Shown here in pieces: positions 8,266 through 15,653 of a DNA stretch of 64,000 bases. Position 1 is the stretch's first letter; every line of letters starts with the position of its first letter. The notes beneath the pieces were generated by a model that made no database searches, was not told the DNA's origin, and saw only the letters and a program-made list of their open reading frames with translations. This DNA is from UBA668 sp040081465 (GTDB taxonomy: Bacteria > Actinomycetota > Acidimicrobiia > Acidimicrobiales > Ilumatobacteraceae): contig JBEBGL010000005.1 in assembly GCA_040081465.1 (NCBI GenBank), forward strand, positions 124,001-188,000, read 5' to 3'. The position numbers were made by a program, and so were the translations under genes.

Positions 8266-9084
8266 CTAGGGCAGGTGGTTTTTGATCCAAATACCAGCGC
8301 GAGTCGCACATTCAAGCGTTAAGTGTGCACCATCGGGGTGACAAGACTCGGGCTGACTCTCAACCCAATGGGCAAAACCGGTCATATACGTCGCTCCAGC
8401 GCGTTGAGATGCACGCGCCAGAATTCTGTCTACTGCCGCAATCCGTTCCGCGCTCGACCAGAGCCAACCGGACTTGTCGTAAGCATCGTTCCACCAACCG
8501 GCACGGCTGATTGGCGTATCAAGAACGACCACAGAGCGATGTGTAGCAACTATGCGTCCAAGCGTTGCGACGAGGTTGGTCTCTAAATAAGCCTGCCATG
8601 AAGGGTTCAACGGAGAGAAGACCGCGCCCTCTTGAACTCCAACGTCCACGGTGAGCAGAGTGCCCGCATAAACGATTGCGAGATCTTTCTTGGGGATGGT
8701 CGTGGCGGTTTCGATGTACGTCCGGATATCACAGTTGACAATTTCGCCCGTCGTTTGCGTACTTACGGTCCGCTCAAACGGTGGAGAGGTTTCGTGGTAT
8801 CTCTGGAAAATTTGATCTTGGCCGAGAAAGACGCAAGCTTGTCGGGCTTTGTTTTCCACGAGCCATCCTGGAACCAACTTTGCGCCCTCCGCTAGAAACC
8901 AGCTTCGACTGTCGCCATAGAACGTGACTGACGCAGGTGGACCAACAGACAGGGTTTGTGCCTGCGATACTTTTTGCGTACTTACATGGCAGGTGGGATA
9001 ACAAGTTTCTCGATCAAACGTGGCTTCCTGGGCCGCCTCAAGGCCAATCGGGACGACAGCAAGAAAGAGCACCACCCGTGTCAT
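8266..9084 (-). CDS. Secreted SGNH-hydrolase-like protein 2 (paralogue)
   Basis: 272 residues from the ATG at 9084, which begins a hydrophobic signal segment (MTRVVLFLAVVPIGLEAA). The frame is open back to 9297, but that part has no recognisable protein features. It shares the catalytic blocks FYGDSRSW and PDGAH with the neighbouring SGNH gene and aligns over nearly the whole length, so the two arose by tandem duplication. Both lie inside the segment bracketed by the duplicated metX end. Function unknown beyond the probable ester-hydrolase or acyltransferase fold. Confidence 0.7.
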   Translation of the reverse strand: MTRVVLFLAVVPIGLEAAQEATFDRETCYPTCHVSTQKVSQAQTLSVGPPASVTFYGDSRSWFLAEGAKLVPGWLVENKARQACVFLGQDQIFQRYHETSPPFERTVSTQTTGEIVNCDIRTYIETATTIPKKDLAIVYAGTLLTVDVGVQEGAVFSPLNPSWQAYLETNLVATLGRIVATHRSVVVLDTPISRAGWWNDAYDKSGWLWSSAERIAAVDRILARASQRAGATYMTGFAHWVESQPESCHPDGAHLTLECATRAGIWIKNHLP

Positions 9085-9365
9085 CAGCTGCAAAGGGTTG
9101 GGATCCTTCGCGCCGAACAACTTGGCGTACCACGGAATACTGTGCTCGCTGGGTTTGGACGAGCAGTTCCGGGCGAAATAGTAACGGCGAGGCCTTGGTT
9201 GGCCGGATGTTGCGAACGTCGGGCCGTCGCTACCCGCCGGGTAGCGAAGTTCCAGACCGCTTCGGCGACTCCTCCCGACATGAACCGAAGATTTCACGGC
9301 CAGACACTAACGCTGGCATCCGCCCCAGATTTAGTTGAGCAGGCGCCGGACTCGACCCCTTCATA
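9085..9365. other. Gap between SGNH gene 2 and the metX remnant, nothing recognised
   Basis: This stretch holds only the possible upstream extension of the second SGNH gene (open to 9297) and non-coding-looking sequence. I see no convincing separate gene, hairpin or promoter in it. Confidence 0.4.
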
Positions 9366-9458
9366 GAGGTGAACTCACCGCACGGACACGATGCGTTTCT
9401 GGTCAACCTTGATCAGGTGGGCTCACCGGTGACGCAGTTTCTGGAGGCGTCGGCTTAG
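9366..9458 (+). pseudogene. metX 3'-terminal remnant (direct repeat A, right copy)
   Basis: Thirty in-frame codons reading EVNSPHGHDAFLVNLDQVG and onward to a TAG stop match the end of the functional metX. No other part of metX precedes them. DNA similarity continues about 18 bases past the stop, to 9476. Some differences from the left copy are in wobble positions and others change residues, so this is a diverged rather than a fresh duplicate. It underlies the 3' end of the minus-strand gene at 9403-9864. Confidence 0.85.
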
Positions 9459-9864
9459 CAACTTTGATTCCGGCTCGCTCAAGCTCGGCATCGAGCAACT
9501 CGACGCATCTGCTCTTCCTCGGAATGCGCAATGCCAGCATCTCGGGCTTCGCGACACCGTCGACGGATTGTTGCGCGACGTAGATCTCGAGACCCTTCGG
9601 TGGGTCAGCAGACTTACCTATGAGCGACCACGTACTTCGCTGCCGACGCATCATTCGCTTCTGCGTAATGTGCAGCGAGCCGCCGGGTAGGAACGCAACC
9701 TGCGTCTCGCGTGGATGGCCGCCTAGCTGGCCGTGAAAAAACTCCTGCGCCCCGCACATGAAGCGTTGCCCGTCCTTGGATACCCAATGCGGTTCCATGC
9801 GATAGCCAACCCACCACATGCCGCCCAGGACGATGACAACGACTGCCAGCCATACGTATTCCAC
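9403..9864 (-). CDS. Membrane-anchored hypothetical protein
   Basis: 153 residues: an N-terminal membrane helix (about 4-20), then a soluble domain with a cluster of basic residues (KRMMRRQRS) and a Pro-rich tail. I do not recognise a family. The last 18 or so codons are read from the antisense strand of the metX remnant, so the C-terminal tail appears to have been created or replaced by the rearrangement that brought in the repeat. It is divergently arranged with the next plus-strand gene. Confidence 0.6.
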   Translation of the reverse strand: MEYVWLAVVVIVLGGMWWVGYRMEPHWVSKDGQRFMCGAQEFFHGQLGGHPRETQVAFLPGGSLHITQKRMMRRQRSTWSLIGKSADPPKGLEIYVAQQSVDGVAKPEMLALRIPRKSRCVELLDAELERAGIKVAKPTPPETASPVSPPDQG

Positions 9865-9936
9865 AGATACAGCATTGCCGATTGGGCCTGCTCGCCGGTA
9901 TCGGGCGGCGTGGGAATCGGCCTTCCTCGTGCGAGA

Positions 9937-10458
9937 ATGGCGGCCATGATGTTGCTCGCCGACAGCTTTGAAGACCCCGAGCGGGCCAGAACGATCTACC
10001 TAGCGGCTGGCGGATTAGTGCTGGTGGCGCTGCTGGTGATTGCCGGCACGGTGTGGTGGTGGCGCTCAGCGGCCGTCGAGCACCCTGCGCTTGGTCCGCT
10101 GGAAGTGATGGGCACAAAGTCGTGGTGGAAGAGCGACCACAGCGATCGTCGCGACCGACTCGAGTCTGTCCGCCCCGATGGTGCCGAACCCGGCGACACT
10201 TCGTTGATCGTTCCCGACCCAGTCGACCTGCTGGATGACGATCGCACTCGCCCGCTTGACTTTGACGACCTCGCGGGCGCCTTCGACAGCAAGGACGACT
10301 GGCGCAGCGATGACGTCCCTGAAGTGGCAAACGTCAGAGACGACCGCGAGGTACGGGAGCCTTGGGAAGCGCGCGAGCCTCGAGAAGTTCGACCTGTGCG
10401 CAGCCGCCCGAATTTGCCGATGGATCCGCTGCTTGGGCGACAGTCCGACGACTACTGA
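9937..10458 (+). CDS. Single-pass membrane protein of unknown function
   Basis: 173 residues from the ATG at 9937; ATGs at 9946 and 9949 are alternatives. A short N-terminal segment, DSFEDPERAR, precedes one membrane helix (about 23-44, ending in WWW). A long, strongly acidic and then Arg/Glu-rich cytoplasmic or surface tail follows, with repeated REP-type units. Low complexity in the tail gives no functional clue. The upstream part of the open frame lies antisense to the preceding gene and is not included. Confidence 0.65.
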   Translation: MAAMMLLADSFEDPERARTIYLAAGGLVLVALLVIAGTVWWWRSAAVEHPALGPLEVMGTKSWWKSDHSDRRDRLESVRPDGAEPGDTSLIVPDPVDLLDDDRTRPLDFDDLAGAFDSKDDWRSDDVPEVANVRDDREVREPWEAREPREVRPVRSRPNLPMDPLLGRQSDDY

Positions 10459-10481
10459 TCGTCTCCGGTACGGTTGCAGTC

Positions 10482-10706
10482 GTGGCGCAAAGTCTTGATG
10501 TCGACGCAATGCTGGCAAGGTTCCGCGAGCGGGCGGCAGCGGTAAAAAATCGCCCGTTGCCGCCGGTGGCAGGGGAGGAGCGGGCGCTGTTCGTCAAGCA
10601 GGCTCAGCTCGACTTCCAGGACTTCGCGATCGTCGGCGACGCGGAGGGCACGATGGAGGACGGCGTACTGGTGCTGCGGGTTGATCTCCGCCCGAAAGGC
10701 GCCTGA
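10482..10706 (+). CDS. Small hypothetical protein (74 residues)
   Basis: Starts at a GTG at 10482 (VAQSLDVDAMLARF), 23 bases after the previous stop. A later ATG at 10509 is possible. The protein is soluble and ends with a beta-rich stretch, DGVLVLRVDLRP. Codon use matches the neighbours. I do not recognise a family. A tRNA gene follows 56 bases after the stop. Confidence 0.6.
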   Translation: MAQSLDVDAMLARFRERAAAVKNRPLPPVAGEERALFVKQAQLDFQDFAIVGDAEGTMEDGVLVLRVDLRPKGA

Positions 10707-10762
10707 ACCCCGATCCTCGTTGCCGGTCTCGGCCGTTTCTCGCTAGATTGCAGGCGCACGTT

Positions 10763-10838
10763 GCGGACGTGGCTCAGTTGGTAGAGCATCACCTTGCCAA
10801 GGTGAGGGTCGCGAGTTCGAATCTCGTCGTCCGCTCCA
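10763..10838 (+). tRNA. tRNA-Gly (GCC)
   Basis: The 76-base cloverleaf is complete. The acceptor stem GCGGACG pairs with CGTCCGC. The D arm is GCTC/GAGC. The anticodon stem TCACC/GGTGA encloses the loop TTGCCAA, giving anticodon GCC. The T arm is GCGAG/CTCGT with TTCGAAT. The discriminator base is T and the CCA end is encoded. The last 37 bases of the gene region (10804-10840) recur at 11627-11663. Confidence 0.95.
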
Positions 10839-10931
10839 TTTCATTTTGACGCCCGAATGAGGGCGTGATCACCAGGTCGCCGCCGCCACACGCTGGGCCT
10901 CCGGCGCGAGCCGAAGGACTAGGTTGACTCC

Positions 10932-11600
10932 GTGTTTGGACTTGATCCGCCGTTCGATGACAACGAAGTCGAGGTTGTCGAGCCAGCCTCCGGCGGACGC
11001 AGTTTTCCATTGCCGCAGGTGATCGCGATCGTGGTCACGGTGCTGGTGGTCGCGACCGGTGCATATGCACTCTGGACGGGGTCGGATCAGAAGCAAAACG
11101 TCTCAGCGTTCGCGCCCGATTCCGAGCCGCCAACTACCGACTCGGCCGCAGCCTCGACGGTGGCGACGACGACCTCGTCATCGACTACCACAACGAATAT
11201 TTCAACATCCACAACGTTGACAGTTGAGCAGGGTGATGGGGGGTCGGACGCTGATGAAGCGCTTGGCTGTAGCTGGCAGGTACCAAACCTTGTAGGCAAA
11301 ACCATCTGGAATGCCATTGAACCATTCCATAACTGTCTCGTCCAGAGTTCAGCTTTTCGGTTTGAGATCTACACAACGAGTGAGCCGTGTACGACCGATC
11401 CGGCACTCTACGACCGAATCGGATCACAGTCTCCGAGCCCCGGGACACCGTTCGGCGACGGCGTCCTTAGGATCGATGTTTCCTTCTACCGGAACTGTTC
11501 GACTGCGCCGCCACCGTTCGTTACCTCGCCACCACCTGACCCGACCACCACCGACAGCACCGAACCCGAACCGCCGGATTCAACTCTTCCGACGCCGTAA
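10932..11600 (+). CDS. Membrane-anchored single-PASTA-domain protein
   Basis: 222 residues from a GTG. A 30-residue cytoplasmic N-terminus is followed by one membrane helix (about 30-50), a Ser/Thr-rich extracellular linker, and one PASTA domain beginning VPNLVGKTIWNAIE (about residue 118). The tail is Pro/Thr-rich. Four cysteines in the PASTA region could form disulfides. PASTA domains often bind peptidoglycan or muropeptides, but no kinase or transpeptidase domain is attached here. It is the only gene between the tRNA-Gly and the repeated tRNA 3' end, so it may be cargo of an inserted segment. Confidence 0.7.
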   Translation: MFGLDPPFDDNEVEVVEPASGGRSFPLPQVIAIVVTVLVVATGAYALWTGSDQKQNVSAFAPDSEPPTTDSAAASTVATTTSSSTTTTNISTSTTLTVEQGDGGSDADEALGCSWQVPNLVGKTIWNAIEPFHNCLVQSSAFRFEIYTTSEPCTTDPALYDRIGSQSPSPGTPFGDGVLRIDVSFYRNCSTAPPPFVTSPPPDPTTTDSTEPEPPDSTLPTP

Positions 11601-11626
11601 CCTCTAGCCCGTTCTGACCAGCGACC

Positions 11627-11663
11627 GAGGGTCGCGAGTTCGAGTCTCGTCGTCCGCTCCATT
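11627..11663 (+). repeat. Direct repeat of the tRNA-Gly 3' end
   Basis: These 37 bases match 10804-10840 with a single difference (A to G in the T loop). They cover the variable loop, T arm, acceptor 3' strand and CCA of tRNA-Gly, but no 5' half is present. It resembles an attachment-site duplication or a tRNA remnant. Confidence 0.85.
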
Positions 11664-11801
11664 GCGACCTGCGTTTGATCGGGACTGTTCAAAGGCCCTT
11701 GGGCCCTATCAGCGAATGTTTTTCGGTAGCACAGTCATGGGGGTTAGGCGTGCGTCACGGCGCTTGCCAAGCGTTCCGCTTTGCGTGGCGGGAGGTTGAA
11801 A

Positions 11802-14465
11802 ATGGCTAGCTCAACGACTTTGAAGAAAGCCGCCGAAACTCCTGCGGCATCGCCAGCTAGGCAGTGGCTACCGCCGGCCGTGCCTTTGAAGCTTGATAAG
11901 GCGCCCGTCGTGAAAGGCCGCCCATCGCGATCTGGGCTGGTGGTACTTAGTCTGATCGCGGTAGTCGTTATTGGGCTGTTGTCGCAGCGCGGTGATGATG
12001 TCAACGTCGTTACGCGGCAACTTCAGCCGAGCGCCGAAGACCAGCGTGTCGAAGTCGGCGGCGGCGTCACGGTGGTGGTGCCTGGGGGACTGCTTGACAC
12101 TCCGACCACGCTGGTGGCGACCGAGACGATGCGACTTCCGAATCTTGCGGGAGGCTTGCTGCAATCAATGCCTGGGCATGTCATCGAGTTCGGTGACCAG
12201 ACGACGTTCGACTCAGAACTGACACTCGAGTTTGTCCTCGACCCTGCGCGCGTTGAAGCTGGTCAGAAATTGCTGTTCGTCAGTTACTACGACAAGGAGA
12301 ACGAACAGTGGGTGCCTGTGAAGACGGAAATCGTCGATGGCGTCGCGACAGTACGAACCGACCATCTGTCGTGGTGGACCAGCTGGTTCACGACCAACGA
12401 TTCGGCCACCGCGATAGATCCGATCACCGGCGAAACGTACGAAGTGGTCTATCAGCGCGGTGGAAGCGGAACTGTCGGTGGCGCGTCGATCCCGATCGAA
12501 CAACTTGCTGAACGTATCGCGCAGGAAGCCTCCATTGCGGGCCTTAACTACCGCGCATCCGGATACGGGAGCGCGAACACCTACATGTTCCTCGACGATT
12601 CGCTACGCACGGGCGAGGGCTACTTCGACACCAAGTTTGGTTACACCGTCCTTCCCACGAGCTTCCAGGACGACACCGAACTCGCGGACACGGTCGCTCA
12701 CGAGGCGTTCCACATGATCCAGGCAGCCGACCCTGGCATCGGCCTGTTCAAGATGAACGGAAGTAGATGGCTTGTCGAGGCTGCTGCCGAGTACGCGGCG
12801 AAGCGAGTGGCTTCGGTGCCAGCCAAGCCGCTCGACACAAACGCGTACAAGATCGACTTCCGTACTGGCATGCGTGCCGTTGACGACATCCACGAATACG
12901 CGATGGCGGGACTCGTTGATCGCGTGCTGTCCGACTCCGGAATGAGTTTTGAGGATTTCTGGACCAAGCTGAGGAGCGGGAGCGGCAGCCTTGACGACCG
13001 GTTCGCTGTGATTGTCCGCGATGCATTGGGGTACGACCTCGACGAGGCCTACCGGAGGTTCCTCAACGAAGCGATCACGAGCGGTGAACCGGAAGTGATG
13101 AGCGCGCCAAGGGTGATCCAGTGGTCGTTGTCAGACGATCCGCCGGAACAGTCCGAAGCCACTGGTCGGCTCGCTGTTCCGGCGGCAGGCGCGATGGACG
13201 CTGTCGTTCTTGGGCCACCACCGTCGGCTATCAACGCTTCGGCTTCGGCGACAATTGAGTTCACGCCGACCTCTGGCACGTCCGACGCTCGGGTCGCGGT
13301 CTTCGTTGTCCCCGTTGGCGCGACCGGTGGGATTGGGACCGTGTCGGGCGGAGCGAGCCCGGTGGTGACGGCCGCGGGTGAGGCCGTCACCTTTGCCCTC
13401 CCTGCAGGTTCAGGCGTGCTCATCACACTGTTCTCGAGCGAGGCCGGGGTGTCGATGCCATTTCGTCTGACGGCGATCCCGCAGGCGGTGGCAATCGAGA
13501 TCCTTCCGGCGGGTGGCGGATCGCCCCTTGCGAAGATTGTCGACCCATCGGTCGCGATGCCGTTCGTAACCGGCATCGATGCGGGCAAGACCTATGAGCT
13601 GAGGGTTCACCTGTCTCCTGGCATCGAGGTCTACGAGATGCGCTGGACTTGGCCGTGTGCCGAGCCCGCGCCGGACCTTGGTCGTGTGAACACCAAGACG
13701 TCTCCGGAGTTCGCCGTGCAGGAACTCATCTTGCACTGCACCGTTGTGGGCAGTCCCGGCCTCAACGTGATCGGTGTGTCGGTGATCGATGTGAGCGCGT
13801 CATCCACGGCCCCAGCGGTGTCGGCCGAGGTCGGCTTCCACCTGACGGCGATCAGTCCGATCGCCGGCGCCACGGTGGGGGTGCCGGTCACGATCACTGC
13901 ACCGGATCACCGCGGCCAATATCGCTACCGCTGGAACTTTGGTGACGGCACAACGGCAGACACCGACGTACCGACGACCACGCACACCTACACACAGGCG
14001 ACAGTCGGTGGACCGGCTTCAGTGACACTCCAGCTATTGCCTCCTGGCGGATCGGGGAGCGACGTTGTATTGGCCAGTTTCACCACACCCGGTTTTGAGG
14101 TCACCACCGACTTCAGCGGAACGTGGACCGGAACTCTCACCTTCACTGGCTGCTCGCAACCCCCGGGGCGAGTGCCGTCCTGCGACTTCTTTATGAGTCA
14201 GGGAGTTCTAACACTCCACCTCGTGTTTCGATCAGCGCCGGACGGAACCGGCGAGGTCGACCTGTCCGCAACCAAAGCCGACGGCCAAACCGGCGAGACG
14301 ACCACGTTCTCGCTGACATGGACTCAAACGTCGGTGACATGGGGTGAGGGGGCTGGAACGTTCAACGGCACGTTAGACCTCGCGGCCGGGACGATGAGCG
14401 GCTCTGGAGGCGGCTCCATACAGGACGAGTCGCTTTCGTGGACCTGGGAGGCGCACCGCGGGTGA
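11802..14465 (+). CDS. Large membrane-anchored protein with HExxH metallopeptidase-like motif and PKD domain
   Basis: 887 residues from the ATG at 11802, preceded by GGGAGG. A TTG seven codons earlier is less likely. An N-terminal membrane helix (about 45-60) is followed by a beta region with VTVVVPGGLLDTPTTL. A candidate zinc site has His300, Glu301 and His304 in HEAFH, with Glu326 in WLVEAAAEY as a likely third ligand, as in gluzincin-type peptidases. Beta-sandwich segments follow, then a PKD domain with RWNFGDGTT near residue 715 and a C-terminal domain starting FSGTWTGTLTF. It is probably an exported, cell-attached protease or adhesin. The substrate is unknown. Confidence 0.7.
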   Translation: MASSTTLKKAAETPAASPARQWLPPAVPLKLDKAPVVKGRPSRSGLVVLSLIAVVVIGLLSQRGDDVNVVTRQLQPSAEDQRVEVGGGVTVVVPGGLLDTPTTLVATETMRLPNLAGGLLQSMPGHVIEFGDQTTFDSELTLEFVLDPARVEAGQKLLFVSYYDKENEQWVPVKTEIVDGVATVRTDHLSWWTSWFTTNDSATAIDPITGETYEVVYQRGGSGTVGGASIPIEQLAERIAQEASIAGLNYRASGYGSANTYMFLDDSLRTGEGYFDTKFGYTVLPTSFQDDTELADTVAHEAFHMIQAADPGIGLFKMNGSRWLVEAAAEYAAKRVASVPAKPLDTNAYKIDFRTGMRAVDDIHEYAMAGLVDRVLSDSGMSFEDFWTKLRSGSGSLDDRFAVIVRDALGYDLDEAYRRFLNEAITSGEPEVMSAPRVIQWSLSDDPPEQSEATGRLAVPAAGAMDAVVLGPPPSAINASASATIEFTPTSGTSDARVAVFVVPVGATGGIGTVSGGASPVVTAAGEAVTFALPAGSGVLITLFSSEAGVSMPFRLTAIPQAVAIEILPAGGGSPLAKIVDPSVAMPFVTGIDAGKTYELRVHLSPGIEVYEMRWTWPCAEPAPDLGRVNTKTSPEFAVQELILHCTVVGSPGLNVIGVSVIDVSASSTAPAVSAEVGFHLTAISPIAGATVGVPVTITAPDHRGQYRYRWNFGDGTTADTDVPTTTHTYTQATVGGPASVTLQLLPPGGSGSDVVLASFTTPGFEVTTDFSGTWTGTLTFTGCSQPPGRVPSCDFFMSQGVLTLHLVFRSAPDGTGEVDLSATKADGQTGETTTFSLTWTQTSVTWGEGAGTFNGTLDLAAGTMSGSGGGSIQDESLSWTWEAHRG

Positions 14466-14556
14466 CACGCAGGTCGGCGATGACCGACAGCGCGTAACAG
14501 GAATGGTCACGGAATCGTTGCTAAACCCGTGTCGCCCAGTTTGGCAGGATGTGTTT

Positions 14557-15630
14557 ATGACTCGACCCTGGCTCGCTAAGCGGTTGCTTCTCGCGATGCC
14601 CAAGGCGGAGTTGCATCTTCATCTCGACGGTTGTTTGCGACCTGTCACCGCAATCGAACTCGCTCGCGAGCGTGGCGTCGCTGCGCCGCAGACGTACACC
14701 GACATGTTCGAGGCGCTCGTAGCAGCCCCTGGAACTGGCTCGCATGAAAACCTGCTCCGGTGTTTTGATCTGCCTATCTCTTTGATGCAAGACGTCGAGG
14801 CGCTCACTCGTGTTACCACTGAGTTGGTTGAGGATAAGGCCGCAGATCGTGTCGCTTACATGGAGATCAAGTGGGCGCCCGCGCTGCACTGCAATCAGGG
14901 CCTCTCACTCGATGACGTTGTTAATGCGGTGGCGTTGGCTGCCGCCGACGCGTCCCATCGGTTCGGAGTTGTTGTCACGCTGACGGCGGTCGGATTGCGA
15001 TCCGACCCGCCGCACTTGAACACACAAGTCGCCGATGCCGCGGTGCGGCATCGAAGCCTCGCTGTCACCGGATTCGATCTGGCCGGTGCGGAGGAACATC
15101 ATCTCGATCCGGTTGCGCACGCAGCGGCGTTCGAGCGCGCCGGAAGTGGCGGCCTCGGCTTAACGGTCCATGTTGGGGAACTGGCGGACGGCGGTGCTTT
15201 GGTTCGCCGCGCGCTTGAGTTGTCGCCCCAACGGCTTGCCCACGGAGTAACGGTCGCCAGCGATCCTCAGTTGATCGACGAGATAATCGCACGAGGCATC
15301 ACCCTCGACCTGTGCCCGACTAGCAACGTGCAATCAGGCGCCGTGACGAGCATCGCGGCTCACCCACTCGCGATACTTCACAGAAGTGGCGTCAAGGTGA
15401 CGATAAACACCGACGACACAACAATCTCCAACATCACCTTGTCCGAAGAACTTCACTCGTGCCACGTCGAACTGGGAATGACACTGGCCGAGATCTGGCG
15501 GTGCAACCTAAACGCGGTGGAAGCGGGTTTCGTTGATGCTGACGTAAAGGCAACACTGCACAGAGATTTTCAAAGATGGGCAGAGCACATCCCTGAGCTC
15601 TCCGAAGCGACGAGTACGACTTCGACTTAG
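14557..15630 (+). CDS. add: Adenosine deaminase family protein
   Basis: 357 residues from the ATG at 14557. The frame extends to 14503, but that part lacks family features. Zinc and catalytic motifs are in order: AELHLHLDGCLRP, VHVGE, the HG of LAHGVTVAS, CPTSNVQSGA, and INTDDTTIS. This matches the adenosine/adenine deaminase family, which hydrolyses adenosine to inosine and ammonia in purine salvage. The canonical HLHLDG is present, though the following CLRP differs from the usual SLRP. Adenine or another purine analogue remains a possible substrate. Confidence 0.85.
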   Translation: MTRPWLAKRLLLAMPKAELHLHLDGCLRPVTAIELARERGVAAPQTYTDMFEALVAAPGTGSHENLLRCFDLPISLMQDVEALTRVTTELVEDKAADRVAYMEIKWAPALHCNQGLSLDDVVNAVALAAADASHRFGVVVTLTAVGLRSDPPHLNTQVADAAVRHRSLAVTGFDLAGAEEHHLDPVAHAAAFERAGSGGLGLTVHVGELADGGALVRRALELSPQRLAHGVTVASDPQLIDEIIARGITLDLCPTSNVQSGAVTSIAAHPLAILHRSGVKVTINTDDTTISNITLSEELHSCHVELGMTLAEIWRCNLNAVEAGFVDADVKATLHRDFQRWAEHIPELSEATSTTST

Positions 15631-15653
15631 ATTGCCCAAGTTCCGGCTGCGTA

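Noticed and set aside
11694..11706. GGCCCTTGGGCCC palindrome as a second DosR-like box
   Set aside because: It matches only about 10 of 13 specified positions of the motif form used for 39301-39316; likely chance in GC-rich DNA.
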